Shown one piece after another: positions 11,364-22,360 of a stretch of 64,000 nucleotides of DNA. Origin of the DNA: Cephalotus follicularis. Taxonomy: Eukaryota; Streptophyta; Magnoliopsida; Oxalidales; Cephalotaceae. Every line of letters begins with the position of its first letter. Within the stretch, counting starts at the first letter, position 1. The notes below the pieces were generated by a model that saw only the letters and a program-made list of their open reading frames with translations, was not told the origin of the DNA and ran no database searches. Position numbers and translations under genes: made by a program. Location: contig BDDD01000171.1 in assembly GCA_001972305.1 (NCBI GenBank), positions 713,944-777,943 on the forward strand, in the 5' to 3' direction.

Positions 11364-14300
11364 ATGGCACCCAGATTAGTTGCTTCTAATAGACAACTTG
11401 TGGAAGCCAGAGGTGGATCAAAAGCTTCGCAAGCAGGATCATCCAGGGCTGGTGGAAGTCGTCAGCAGGGCAGACCAGTGGGAATAGCTAGAGTCTATGC
11501 TCTGAACAGAGAAGATCCTCTTGGATCCACGGACGTGGGTATAGGTAAGGCTCTTATCTTCGGCAGAGATGCCACGGTTTTGTTTTACACGAGAGCCTCT
11601 TTATCTTTTGTTGCCCATGCATTTTGCATAGATGCATGTGGAGTGTTGAGTTCCTTGAACGAAGAGATCGCTGTATCTGTTCCTATGGGCCAGAGTTACC
11701 GTGTAGGACGAGTCTACAGGAGTTGTGATGTTGTGATCAAGGGACAAAGTTTTTTAGCCGACCTTATTTTCTTCAAGATTGAGGACTTTGATGCCATCCT
11801 GGGCATGGATTGGCTGGTAAGGCACCAAGCAGTGGTCGATTGTTCACGTAAGGTTGTTTCCTTTTGCTTGCCCGACGAGCCAGGCTTGGAGCTAGTTTGC
11901 GAGCAACGCTCTTCACCTCTGAAGTTGATCTCAGCTATGGTTGCACGTAAGGCTTTGGGTAAAGGTGCGCAAGGATTCTTAGCTCATGTGGTGGATACTC
12001 GGATGACTAAGCCAGAGGTAGAGGACATACCCGCCGTTTTTGAGTTTCTCGATGTCTTCCCCGACGAGTTACCAGGTCTTCCTCTAGACAGGGAAATAGA
12101 CTTTGAGATCGAGTTGATCCCTGGTGCGGCTCCTATATCCCTTGCTCCATATCGTATGGCACCTGTAGAGTTGAAAGATCTTAAGGTACAGTTGGAAGAC
12201 TTGTTGGATAAAGGATTTATTCAACCTAGTAGTTCTCCATGGGGTGCTCCGGTCTTGTTTGTGAAGAAGAAGGATGGAGCTATGCGTTTGTGTATCGACT
12301 ACAGGCAACTCAACAAGGTCACTGTGCATAACAAGTACCCATTGCCAATGATAGATGACTTGTTTGATCAGTTGCGAGACGCCTGTGCGTTCTCTAAGTT
12401 AGATCTTCGGTCTGGATATCACCCGTTGAAGGTGAAGGAAGAGGATGTTCCGAAGACAACCTTCAGATCTCGTTATGGTCTCTATGAGTTCTCAGTTATG
12501 CCGTTTGGTTTAACCAATGCACCAACTATTTTTATGGATTTGATGAATCGTGTGTTCCAACTCTTCTTGGACACCTTTGTGGTGGTGTTCATAGACGACG
12601 TGATGGCATACTCGCGGAGTATGGCTGAGCACGAGGAACACCTGAGGATCATTTTACAGACCTTGAGGAATCATGAGTTGTATGCTAAGCTCAGTAAGTG
12701 TGAGTTTTGGTTGGACAGGGTTGTGTTTTTGGGCCATGTGATCTCGGGCCAAGGTGTTGAAGTGGACCCGAGGAAGGTTGAAGCTGTGTTGGTTTGGGAA
12801 AGACCCAAGAGCGTACCTGAAGTGCACAGTTTCCTTGGACTTGCTGGCTATTACCGACGATTCGTGGAGGAATTCTCGGCAATAGCGGCTCCTCTGTCAA
12901 AGTTGACTAGGAAGGATGTGAAGTTCGTTTGGTCAGAGGACTGTGAGAAGAGCTTCCAGACGCTGAAGGATAAGTTGACGTCAGCTCCGGTGTTGACCCT
13001 TCCTTCTCCGGTGGTTGGTTTTGTGGTGTACAGTGATGCTTCTTTGCATGGTCTTGGTTGTGTGTTGATGCAAGAAGGCAAGGTTATTGCCTATGCTTAT
13101 CGGCAGTTGAAGGTTCATGAGCTCAATTACCCTACACATGACTTGGAGTTGGCTGCGGTGGTGTTTGCTTTGAAGATATGGCGTCATTATCTGTATGGTG
13201 AGGTCTGCCAGATCTTTACTGACCACCAGAGTTTGAAGTTCTTGTCTTCTCAACCACATTTGAACATGAGGCAGAGGAGATGGATCGAGCTCATCAAGGA
13301 TTATGACTGTACTATTGAGTATCATCCTGGTAAGGCCAACGTGGTTGCTGATGCGTTGAGTAGGAAGTCCTCTGCTTCCTTGGCTCATGTACGGTTGGTT
13401 TACTTGTAAATGTTGGAACAGTTAAGGTCTTTGAGGGTAGAGCTGTCTGCCGAGGATAGTGGAGCAGTGTTGGCTTCTCTGCAAGTGAGGTCTGTTTGGA
13501 AAGAGCAGATCTGGGGGTTGCAAGAGAAGGACTGGAGGTTGGCCAAGCTATTGAAACAATTCAGAGAAGGTTCTTGGACTGACTTCCATATCAGGGGTGA
13601 TGGTGCTCTAATGTTTGGGGAAAGGATATGTATGCCACATGTCGAGACGATCAAGCAGGAGATCCTAGAAGAAGCTCATCATTCTCGTTGGTCAATGCAT
13701 CCTGGGAGTACCAAGATGTATCATGACTTAAGGCAATCTTTTTGGTGGCGGGGCATGAAGCGTGAGATTTCCAGGTTTGTGGCAAGGTGCTTGATGTGCC
13801 AGCAGGTGAAGGCAGAGAGATAGAAGCCTTCAGGTCTTCTTCAACCGCTTCCTATTCCAATGTGGAAATGAGACAACATATCGATGGACTTTTTCACTGG
13901 TTTTCCTAGGACGAGCAGTAAGCATGATGCAATCTGGGTGATTGTCGATCGTTTGACCAAGTCTGCTTACTTCATACCTATAAGGAAGGACTTAAGTTTG
14001 GACAAGTTAGCTCGGTTGTATGTGGACAGTGTGATCAGGTTACATGGGATCCCCAGCAGCATTGTTTCGGATAGAGACCCGAGGTTCACATCAAGATTCT
14101 AGCAGAGCTTGCAGAGGACGTTGGGTACGGAGTTGCGACTCAGTACGGTGTACCATACTTAGACCGATGGGCAGTCTGAGCGGGCTATCCAGATTCTTGA
14201 GGACATGTTGAGAGCCTGTGTCATGGTTTTGCGAGGAAGTTGGGATGACCATTTGACTTTGATCGAGTTCGCCTAGAACAACAGCTAGCAGGTGAGCATT

Positions 14301-14964
14301 GGTATGGCTCCTTATGAGGAGTTTTACGGCAGACGTTGTCGAACTCCCTTGTGTTGGAATGAGGTTGGAGAACGCCAGTTGCTAGGACCAGAGTTGGTAC
14401 AAGACGCAGCAGAGAAGGTGAAGGTGATCCTAGATCGTTTGCGTGCAGCCCAGAGTAGGCAGAAGAGCTACGCAGACAAGCACCAAAAGGACTTGCAATT
14501 CTCTATAGGTGACAAGGTTTTCCTCAGGGTATCACCTTATACGGGGATTGTTCGTTTTGGCAAGAGTGGGAAGCTTAGCCCAAGGTACATAGGTCCCTTT
14601 GAGGTTATGCAAAGGATCGGACTAGTGGCTTATCGTCTGGCATTGCCTGAGGGGATGGCCAGGGTGCAGGCCATGTTCCATGTATCTGTGCTGAGGAAGT
14701 ATGTTGCTGACCCTTCCCATGTGTTGACCGAGCCAGTGGAGTTGTCCGGAGAGGATCTACCAGTGTTGGCTTATGAGGAAACCCAGAGCAAATCTTAGAC
14801 CAAAGAGAACAGGTTTTGAGGAACAAGACCATTCCAAGGTGAAGATCTTTTGGAGAAACCATGTAGTAGAAGAGGCTACCTGGGAACGTGAGGACCAGAT
14901 GAGGGAGCGTTACCCTTACTTGTTCCCTGGACCAGAGCTGGAATTTGAGGAGAAAATTCCTTAA
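11364..14964 (+). pseudogene. Pol region of element A: protease, RT, RNase H, integrase, chromodomain-like tail
   Basis: Pol continues in the gag frame. The protease active site near 11580 reads YTRAS instead of D[ST]GAS, so it is dead. RT spans about 12150-12720 with VFIDD near 12585. RNase H lies at about 13020-13360 ([17 protein letters not shown]). The integrase HHCC finger is at 13672-13803 and its core at 13884-14235 (DFFTGFP, DRDPRF, TDGQSE). The C-terminal tail VEEATWEREDQMRERYPYLF resembles the chromodomain-like end of Tekay/Del chromoviruses. In-frame stops occur at 13407, 13821, 13869, 14100, 14160, 14274 and 14286, and the frame is lost near 14775. It makes no functional enzyme. 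Confidence 0.9.
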
Positions 14965-14975
14965 GGGGGAAAGGA
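14961..14975 (+). other. Polypurine tract of element A
   Basis: TTAAGGGGGAAAGGA lies directly before the 3' LTR start at 14976, the expected place for plus-strand priming. Confidence 0.75.
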
Positions 14976-15485
14976 TGTAATGACCCGCATTAATTTTGGG
15001 TAAATTGATGTTTGGGCCTTGGGGAATTTTTTTTTTCTCTCCTTGGTTGTGGTTGGTTTGGGCTCTTTTCCTTGGATATATGTTGGTTTGGTTTGGGCTT
15101 GGTGGAGAGCCAAAGGTTTGATGTGGTTAAGAGATAAGAGTTGTTTATATGGTGTTGGGATAGGTGCAAAGCTTGCTTAGGAAGCTTTATAGTTGACTTC
15201 GGCAGATATCATATCCAACTTTTCACGCTTGAAGAAGCATTTGGGAGAGTGAGCTTTCATCTTTCGTCTTTCTTCTGAAGCTTTGAGCGCTGTTTGAGGT
15301 TGGAACTTTCTTTCACCCGTTTATGCGTCTAGCAGGTGAGTGCCCTCCTTAGTACGTTTTGGTGTGTCGCATGGTTGGTACAGGCATGATCTTTGAGGCC
15401 TAGGAAGAGCTTCGCCGTGGTTTTCATGGTTGTATGTGGTTCTTGCACAGCTTCAGAGATGTTGTTCATGGTAGCTAAGAGTTGT

Positions 15486-18123
15486 TGTAATACCCTGTTC
15501 GTTCGTAAATATACTTTACGGATTTTATGTGTGTTTTCGGGCTTTTAATTGTGTTTAATTTTAAAGTCCGGTTGCCCTTCGTTTTGGGCTTATGTGATTT
15601 GAGTTGACTGATACCAGTCTGAAATATTTGGGTATGTTATGCTATGTTGGGTTTGGGTTTTATTTATTTTATTATAATCCAAAACTTATTTTATTAAAAA
15701 CAAATTATTTATCTTTTATTTTAATATTCGTTATTCCCTTTTTATTATTAATTCTTTTTTTTCTTTCCTTTTTCCTATTTTACCATTTTCTTCTACTTTC
15801 TTCCCACTTTCCTCCTACTTTCCCATGATTCCTTCTTCCCACCATCAATATCACATGCTAAAGTCTCTCTTTTCCTATTTCAAAATCCAGAAAAGTCTCA
15901 TTTCTTCCTCTTTTGTCAAATCATGTGTCCTCCTTTCTCCTTTATTGAGTGCCATTGCCATTTTATATGATACCCCCATCCTTATTGCAAGCCACTGCCG
16001 AATCTGCCCTGTTAGTGTGTAATAATCTGCTGTGTAATTCATTCTTCAAAGTTCAAGAGGTAATCTCGACCCTTAATTGTTTCTTTTGGGTTAAATTCAC
16101 TTAGTTTGCTATGTATGTCTAAGTATGTTATGGTTTTGTATCCTTCTCTCTTTGTTTTTGTTCACAGCCGAATTGTGAGTGTATGCTAGTGTTTCTTCTA
16201 CTGTTTTTTGTGTTCTGGGAATCACTACAGGTCAGTTAATTCATCCCTTTTGTAATAGTTTTGTTGTAATGTTGTGAAAATTGAGTTTTTATGCTCTTGG
16301 TGTCTTTGGGTCATTGATTTCCTGCTTAAACATGTTGTCATTGTGTTAGTGATATTGTCAACACGTTTTATGCACCTAGATATGTCACAGACTGAGTTTA
16401 TAACATCCGTATTTGATAAAACACAGAATCTGGACACCCATGTATAACTGTTTTCTTGCTTCCTTTTGTAAGTTAAATCACTATCAAGTTGTTTCCTTGT
16501 CAAATTTGTGTTTGTATGTCACCTACAAGTCATATATGATCATATGTTTATGTCCATATGTCTCTAGTTTAAGGTAGAAACCATTTGAACCATTTTCAGT
16601 AGCAAATCGTCGGATTTCCAACTGTTCTGTGGCCAAGAATAGTCGGCTGTCTCTATGGACAGTCGGCTGGAATGGTTGTGTAGTCGATTGGAGGGATGAA
16701 CACAGTCGACTGCCTGCACTTTTAATTGTGTAGCCGACTGGACCATATGAATAGTCAACTGCCAAGCCTCCCCAGTCGACTGGAGCCCTGTTTTAGTCGA
16801 CTGTTTTGCCCTGGAATGTACTGTTTTCAACTGTTTTGATTCGTTTGATCCCCGAATCGATCCGAATCTTTTCCAAACAACGTTAAGAGTCTGTTTAATA
16901 CTTCTGGTGTGTTTTAGACTCTTATACGTATATGTTTTTGAATGCCTTTTAGATTGTGTACTTCAAAGGAGAATTTGTTTTTGATCGCCTATTCGTAAGT
17001 ACTTGTAAGCGCATAAGGTACGGATTTTCTGTTCCTTGGCTATCTGACATTCGAACTGAAACTGTTTTGCTAAGCATCTTCATTTATGAAAACAACGATG
17101 TTTCATGATTTTGATAGGTTCCAAATTTAAAGATGGTTTGACATTTTTAATTGATTCCGACCTTATTGATACAATAATTTATGATATGATATGTTATAAT
17201 ATCGTTATGAGCGGTTTTTGAAAATGTTGTGTGAAAATATAATTATGTGATTTAAATTGATTTTGATAAATCAATAATTTTAAATTACTGAGTATTGTAC
17301 CCACCTATGGGGAGTACCATAGGCACGTCGTGGGCCTGGCACGAGGACGTGACACTTCCGTAGCGGTGTGATTAGACTACGGTGTCTCTGAGTGTATGAA
17401 CAAATCCCATGAGGTGGATTTGTGGATCCGCTATGTATGATAGAGGCGTATGAATCGATTCTAGTTTATGTGATCTGAGGTGAATTCAGATATATGGTCC
17501 GAGGTGTGATCGGATATGTGTATGTGAGAATTGACTTGTGTAGTGCTGTACACTTCAATTCTAGTGGGCATGTGGAATTAGCGCCTCCCTTGCCAAAATT
17601 TATGATATGTGATATGTATATAGCTCAGTATGTTTTATGAACTATGTTTTGTGATGTTTTGAAATGTTCCGTAATTGTTATATGATTAAACTGTTTTATC
17701 TGTTAAAGATTTCTGTTACGATATCAATGTTTTTAAATTACCGTTTACTGTTTTATTTCCCTTATCCGTACTGAGGTTTGCTCAGCCGCATTTTTGTTTC
17801 CATGCGGCAGGTTTTCAGGAGCAGCGGGGGAAAGTGTGATTGAGTGATGACCACCCTATTTGTTGGATCCTTAGGAGAGTGATCCTTATGTTATGTTTAG
17901 TGGTTAGAAACATGAATTATTATGTCTTATGTTTTAAAATTTGAACTGAATTATGTTTTGGGTTTTCCGCAACTACTTAATATGTTAAATTGTTAAGTTT
18001 TAATGCTTTGATAAGACTGCCACGTTTTTGGCTGTTTTTGGCTAATAGTAAACTTATGATTTGTTAAGTTACGGTATGTATGATATGACCCTGTGATGAC
18101 TCCCGCCGTCCGTGGGTGTTACA
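15486..18123 (+). mobile_element. Solo LTR B1, TSD GTTGT
   Basis: The unit starts TGTAATACCCTG and ends GGTGTTACA, with the terminal inverted repeat TGTAA/TTACA. It is flanked by GTTGT at 15481-15485 and 18124-18128. Removing it restores the LTR of element A (compare 5958-5970). At 2638 bp with no gag-pol it is a solo LTR. Its tail has a block equivalent to the GAGTGAGGACAAAGGCTAA region of other LTRs (TACTGAGGTTTGCTCAGCCGC near 17769). It differs from the C, D and S1 LTRs enough to be a separate family. Confidence 0.9.
16640..16803. repeat. Palindrome-core array, CAGTCGACTG dialect (B1)
   Basis: Eight variants of CAGTCG[A/G]CTG (including AGTCGATTGG, AGCCGACTGG and AGTCAACTG) are spaced 15-30 bases apart. 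The ideal CAGTCGACTG is a perfect 10-bp palindrome. Confidence 0.85.
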
Positions 18124-18432
18124 GTTGTTGTGTGTTGGTCTTGCAGAGGAAGATCTAGGAACGGAGCCCGCGCAACAAAGAAACTATCTGAGAAAGCTGT
18201 TGATACTAGTTAGTGGGATGTTCTTCTTTCTATCAATTGATAACTGAGAGTTTATTGTTTATATGTCTGTAACGCCCGGTGTTTTCCTGGATGTAATATT
18301 TTGATTTATGATGTAATCATTAATCTTGATTTAATGAGAATGTTGAGTTTTAACCTTAAAGATGCTTGCAAACCCTAGTTATGGACTTAAAGATGGAGTG
18401 TGTATGTTAAGCTTGAAACGACGCTGTTTTGG

Positions 18433-18475
18433 CCAAAAGACATCGACGTCTTTTGGAAAGACGTCGACTCCTTTG
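18433..18475. repeat. Long palindrome in the B2 5' LTR
   Basis: Bases 18433-18456 form a 24-bp palindrome with a single mismatched pair (arms CCAAAAGAC / GTCTTTTGG around ATCGAC). It is followed at once by AAAGACGTCGACTCC. The same sequence recurs at 21928-21951 in the 3' LTR. Confidence 0.85.
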
Positions 18476-19138
18476 TGAGCTAGGGCACACGTGAATGCAT
18501 GTTGTGCATGTGGGTGTGTTGCCAGAACATGCCTCACATGGCTCGTGCAAAGGGGAATCCTCACCTGCTACCTGCAATGTAAAGGATGGTTAAAGAATGA
18601 AAAGAAATGCAGAAAGGGAGTAGGTGAGAGAGAGTTGGAATGGGGCTGTCAAATGCCAGAATGTGGATGTCGGGGGAGAGCCTTCTGCATAAAGGACACC
18701 CTCCCCACTTGTCTCTCTCGTTTTACAAACTCCAAGAGGGAGAGAGAGAGTGAAACAGTGACTGTGTGTATTCCACCATTGTTGAAGCTTGGAGCTTGGA
18801 CCTTGAAGCTACTGGTGCAGCTACGGGACGGATCAAGAAGGGCTGCTGTGACTTCGTGGAATACTAAAAGAGGTGGACTTTCGGTTTCTAACTTGAAACC
18901 AGAGGTAGGGGAATGCCATACTGTAAATTAGAGTTTAATATTCATGCATAGTTTATGATTTTGAGTGTATAAAAGGCATGATTCTTGGATTGTTACTGTT
19001 ACTGGATTGATGCTATGATATGCTAGATGTGTTTATAGTATCTACATGTTGGGTTCTTGCGGTGAAAACCTGTTATTATGCATGATTGTGGGTTGTTAAA
19101 GCCACTGTTTGATAAGTCGTGAGGTTGAAGACGACCAC

Positions 19139-19495
19139 TGTTGGAAATGACGTCGACTTCTTTTAGAATAACGTCGACGCTATTATGTAATACACTGTCA
19201 TTTCGAGGTTCCAGACCCTAAAACGTCGACTTCTTTTTATAACATCGACGTCTTTTAAGGTTTTGCGTCGTTACTGATTGAAAGGGATCGACGTCTTTGG
19301 GAAGACATCGACTCCCCAGGCCCTTTACCTGGTTTCTGTTGAAAAAGGCATCGACGCCTTTTAGTTAGACATCGATGCCATTTCATGATAAGCTGTCGTT
19401 TGGGGTTCCTTCTGTAGAAGAACACGAGGCCTGGACTTCGACGCATGACTCGAAGACATCGACGTCTTTGGGAAAGACGTCAACGTCTTTGCTAC
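19139..19495. repeat. Palindrome-core array, GACGTCGACGTC dialect (B2, array 2)
   Basis: About twelve variants (ACGTCGACTTC, ACGTCGACGC, ACATCGACGTC, GGATCGACGTC, AAGACATCGACTCC and others) lie between 19147 and 19492, many flanked by AAAG / CTTT that extend the palindrome. Confidence 0.8.
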
Positions 19496-19618
19496 TGTTT
19501 GAAGATTTCTTCATTGGATGACACGAAATGATCTCGATTTCTATTAGGGTGCATTTGAGCATATGTATGCATTGCATAGGTACTGTTTACTGCCTGATTG
19601 TGTACTGTTTGTGCGGAC

Positions 19619-20995
19619 TATTTCCAGCAACAAATGGACTTTAACAGAGCCAACGCGGAGGAGATGCGCCAATACCATGCGCAGGCTCGACCACAGCATA
19701 GAGCTCCCGACCACTGCCCGGGAGGGGATGGTTTCGGAGGAGATATCGAGAAATTCATGAGGCTGAGTCCGCCCAGCTTCAAAGGAGAACTGGATGCTAC
19801 AGTTGCAGAGAGATGGCTGCAGGACCTGGAGATGAACTGTACAGATGATCACAAGTTGAGGTTTGTTGTGTACCGCCTATGGGGTGAGGCCACCCATTGG
19901 TGGGAGATGGTTAGAGCAAAGTGGGAATCAGAAAGACTGGATCACACTTGGGACCGATTCCTGACAGAGTTCCTGGAGACATATGTTCCTGACATTGAGC
20001 ATGAGCGGCGAGAGACCGAGCTCTTAGAGTTGCGGCAAGGAGATATGACTATTGCTGAATATCAGGCAAAGTTCATGGAGCTGGCCAGACATTCACCGTA
20101 TCTGGTGGCTGATGAAACAAAGAAGATACGGAGGTTCTTGAGAGGATTACGACCGGATCTACGGTCAAGGATTAGAGCCATGGAGCTGAAGACTTATGTA
20201 GAAGTTGCTCAGAAAGCCAGACTGCTAGAGACTATATCTAGTGAGGACCGAGCTGAGAGAGCTCGCGTGAAGGAGAGTAAGCGGAGTCCTGTACAGTCCC
20301 GACCGGCCTCGTCGAGGTGGCGAGATAGTGGTTCTCCGATGAAGTCATCAAAGAGCAAGTTTCAACAGACTGCCTCTCAGGGTACTCCCAGTCAGGGGAG
20401 TAACGCTAGATCTGCGACATGCTTTTACTGTGGTCGCACTGGCCACCAACAGAAGGATTGCTGGAAGTACAATGGATGGTGTTTGAGGTGCGGAGCACCG
20501 GGACATTCGGTGAAAGACTGTCCAAAGAGTTCAGCCACAGCGCCTACGGGGCCGGGGAGCAGCAGTGGTGCGGCTGCGGGACCTTCACAGAGGAGAGATA
20601 CCGGCAAGGGCATCGTAAAAGGTAGAGTCTTCATACTTGCTCAGACTGAGGTTCCAGAGTCGACTTCTGTCGTTGGAGGTACTCTGTACATATATGGTTA
20701 TTCTGCTAGAGTACTGATGGATTCAGGTGCATCACATTCATTCATATCTGCACGTTTTGCATCTTGCTTAGATGTTACCCCTGACTGTTTGTCTTATGCA
20801 CTTGATGTGAGTACACCGAATGGGACTTCTATGTATACTGACTCGGTATATAGGAGTTGTGAGATGTCTATGGCAGGCATTACTTCCAACTTTTGGAAGA
20901 GATTTCAGTCAGCTTTCGGGACGAAGCTGAATTTGAGTACTGCCTTCCACCCTCAGACCGATGGGCAGTCTGAGTGTACCATCCAGACCTTGTAG
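19619..20995 (+). pseudogene. B2 gag-protease fragment fused in frame to integrase end
   Basis: An open frame of about 460 codons contains a gag core ([33 protein letters not shown]), two intact CCHC knuckles ([14 protein letters not shown] and [14 protein letters not shown], about 20420-20520) and the protease active site LMDSGAS near 20717. After MSMAGI at about 20880 it jumps in frame to integrase ([20 protein letters not shown]..., HPQTDGQSE). All of RT, RNase H and the integrase N-terminus are missing relative to element C. The frame ends at a TAG (20993) where Glu is expected. There is no native start codon, because the gag N-terminus is deleted. It is probably not expressed as such. 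Confidence 0.9.
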
Positions 20996-20998
20996 GAT

Positions 20999-21717
20999 AT
21001 GCTACGGGCTTGCGTTATCGATTTTGCTGGTACCTGGGAGGATCACATTCCTCTGATAGAGTTTTCTTACAATAACAGCTATCACTCCAGTATCGGCATG
21101 GCACCGTTTGAGGCACTGTATGGGAGGAAGTGCAGATCCCCTTATGTTGGGATGAGGTCGGGGAGCGACCTTTACTCGGGACAGAATTGGTGGAAGAAAC
21201 CTCAGAAAAGATCAAGATGATCAAGAAGAAGCTGCTTGCTGCTCAGAGTAGACAGAAGAGCTACACTGACAGTGTGAAGAGAAGACCTCTAATCTTTGGC
21301 GTGGGTGATCACGTGTTCCTGAAGGTATCGCCGTGGAAGGGCGTGCAAAGGTTTGGGCAGAAGGGCAAATTAGCTCCTCGCTACATTGGTCCTTTTGAGA
21401 TTCTGGAAAGAGTCGGGGAGGTAGCTTATCAGCTTGCCTTGCCTCCTGCACTGTCAAACGTGCACGACGTCTTCCAGATATCCATGCTGAGGAGATATAT
21501 CCCGGACCCGTCACATGTCCTGGATTATGATGATGTTCCTGTGCGAGATGATCTATCTTGTGAAGAGTTGCCTGTGCGGATTCTAGATCGGAAGACACAG
21601 ACTTTGAGGAACCGAACCATTTCCATGGTCAAGGTTCAATGGCAGTTCCACAAACCTGATGAGGCCACTTGGGAGCGTGAGGAGGACCTCCGAGAGCACT
21701 ACCCGCACTTGTTCTAG
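20999..21717 (+). pseudogene. B2 integrase C-terminus with chromodomain-like tail
   Basis: The frame continues after the 20993 stop ([22 protein letters not shown]) and shifts near 21145, where one base is missing relative to element C. It then runs from about 21130 to 21717 with the integrase C-terminal region (VFLKVSPWKGVQRFGQKGKL, PRYIGPFEILERVG) and the tail VKVQWQFHKPDEATWEREED, ending HYPHLF. This closes the polyprotein just before the polypurine tract. Confidence 0.88.
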
Positions 21718-21746
21718 TATTGTGTTAATTTCGAGGACGAAATTTC

Positions 21747-21762
21747 TTGAAGGAGGGGTGGA
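21747..21762 (+). other. Polypurine tract of B2
   Basis: TTGAAGGAGGGGTGGA precedes the 3' LTR start at 21763, matching the tract of element C (63041-63056). Confidence 0.8.
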
Positions 21763-22360
21763 TGTAACGCCCGGTGTTTTCCTGGATGTAATATTTTGAT
21801 TTATGATGTAATCATTAATCTTGATTTAATGAGAATGTTGAGTTTTAACCTTAAAGATGCTTGCAAACCCTAGTTATGGACTTAAAGATGGAGTGTGTAT
21901 GTTAAGCTTGAAACGACGCTGTTTTGGCCAAAAGACATCGACGTCTTTTGGAAAGACGTCGACTCCTTTGTGAGCTAGGGCACACGTGAATGCATGGGCA
22001 TGCACGTCGACTCGAGAAGGAGGAATCGACACCTTCTTACGTTTGGACAAAGACATCGACGTCCAAGGAAAGACGTCGACGCCTTTGTATGAATGGCCAG
22101 CACGTTCTTCGTCTGCAGAGGCAACATGCAGGGGATTTGTTTAGGGGCTTACCTAACGCCTTTTTTGAGTGCTTTGTGGCGTATTGTGCATGTGGGTGTG
22201 TTGCCAGAACATGCCTCACATGGCTCGCTTATGCTCCTTTATGCTTCCGCAACTGTTATGCTTGGAAAAGTTTTAAATTTCACGGTTTCGCATGAGCTGC
22301 ATTGTATGTTAATTGCCTTTACCGCTTTAATGCTGCGTTTATTGTAAACGGGGTGTGACA
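21763..22360 (+). repeat. 3' LTR of B2, internally deleted to 598 bp
   Basis: It starts TGTAACGCCCGG and ends GGGTGTGACA. After CATGGCTCG (about 22226) it jumps to the distal LTR (CTTTATGCTTCCGCAACTG), so about 2 kb of a normal LTR is missing, including the TATA-like and leader blocks. It keeps a palindrome-core array (21928-22085). Confidence 0.85.
21928..22085. repeat. Palindrome-core array (B2 3' LTR)
   Basis: About six copies, including the 24-bp near-palindrome at 21928-21951, CACGTCGACTCG, GGAATCGACACC, AAGACATCGACGTCC and AAGACGTCGACGCC. Confidence 0.8.

Larger units (their letters stand above)
18268..19617 (+). repeat. 5' LTR of B2, internally deleted and 3'-truncated
   Basis: It holds the leader block (TTGTTGAAGCTTGGAGCTTGG near 18780), the TATA-like GCATAAAG near 18688 and the AGAGGTAGGGGAATGC donor-like block at 18901-18916. 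It jumps straight into gag at about 19618, so the LTR end, the PBS and the gag start codon are missing. Compared with the 3' LTR it also lacks about 190 bases after the shared GTGAATGCAT at about 18498. Confidence 0.8.
18268..22360 (+). mobile_element. Gypsy deletion derivative B2, TSD ATGTC
   Basis: It is a complete insertion of 4093 bp flanked by ATGTC (18263-18267 and 22361-22365), starting TGTAACGCCCGG and ending GGGTGTGACA. Its contents are a shortened 5' LTR (18268 to about 19617), part of gag, the start of protease, then the end of integrase, a polypurine tract and a shortened 3' LTR (21763-22360). There is no PBS, RT or RNase H, so it cannot copy itself. The first roughly 230 bases of the two LTRs (18268-18497 and 21763-21992) look identical by eye, so the insertion is young. 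The LTRs then carry different internal deletions, which must postdate insertion or come from recombination. Confidence 0.9.

Noticed and set aside
16225-16830. Minus-strand ORFs across the B1 array
   Set aside because: They arise from the repeated motif (repeated Ser/Arg/Leu codons) in a solo LTR and have no protein-like conservation.
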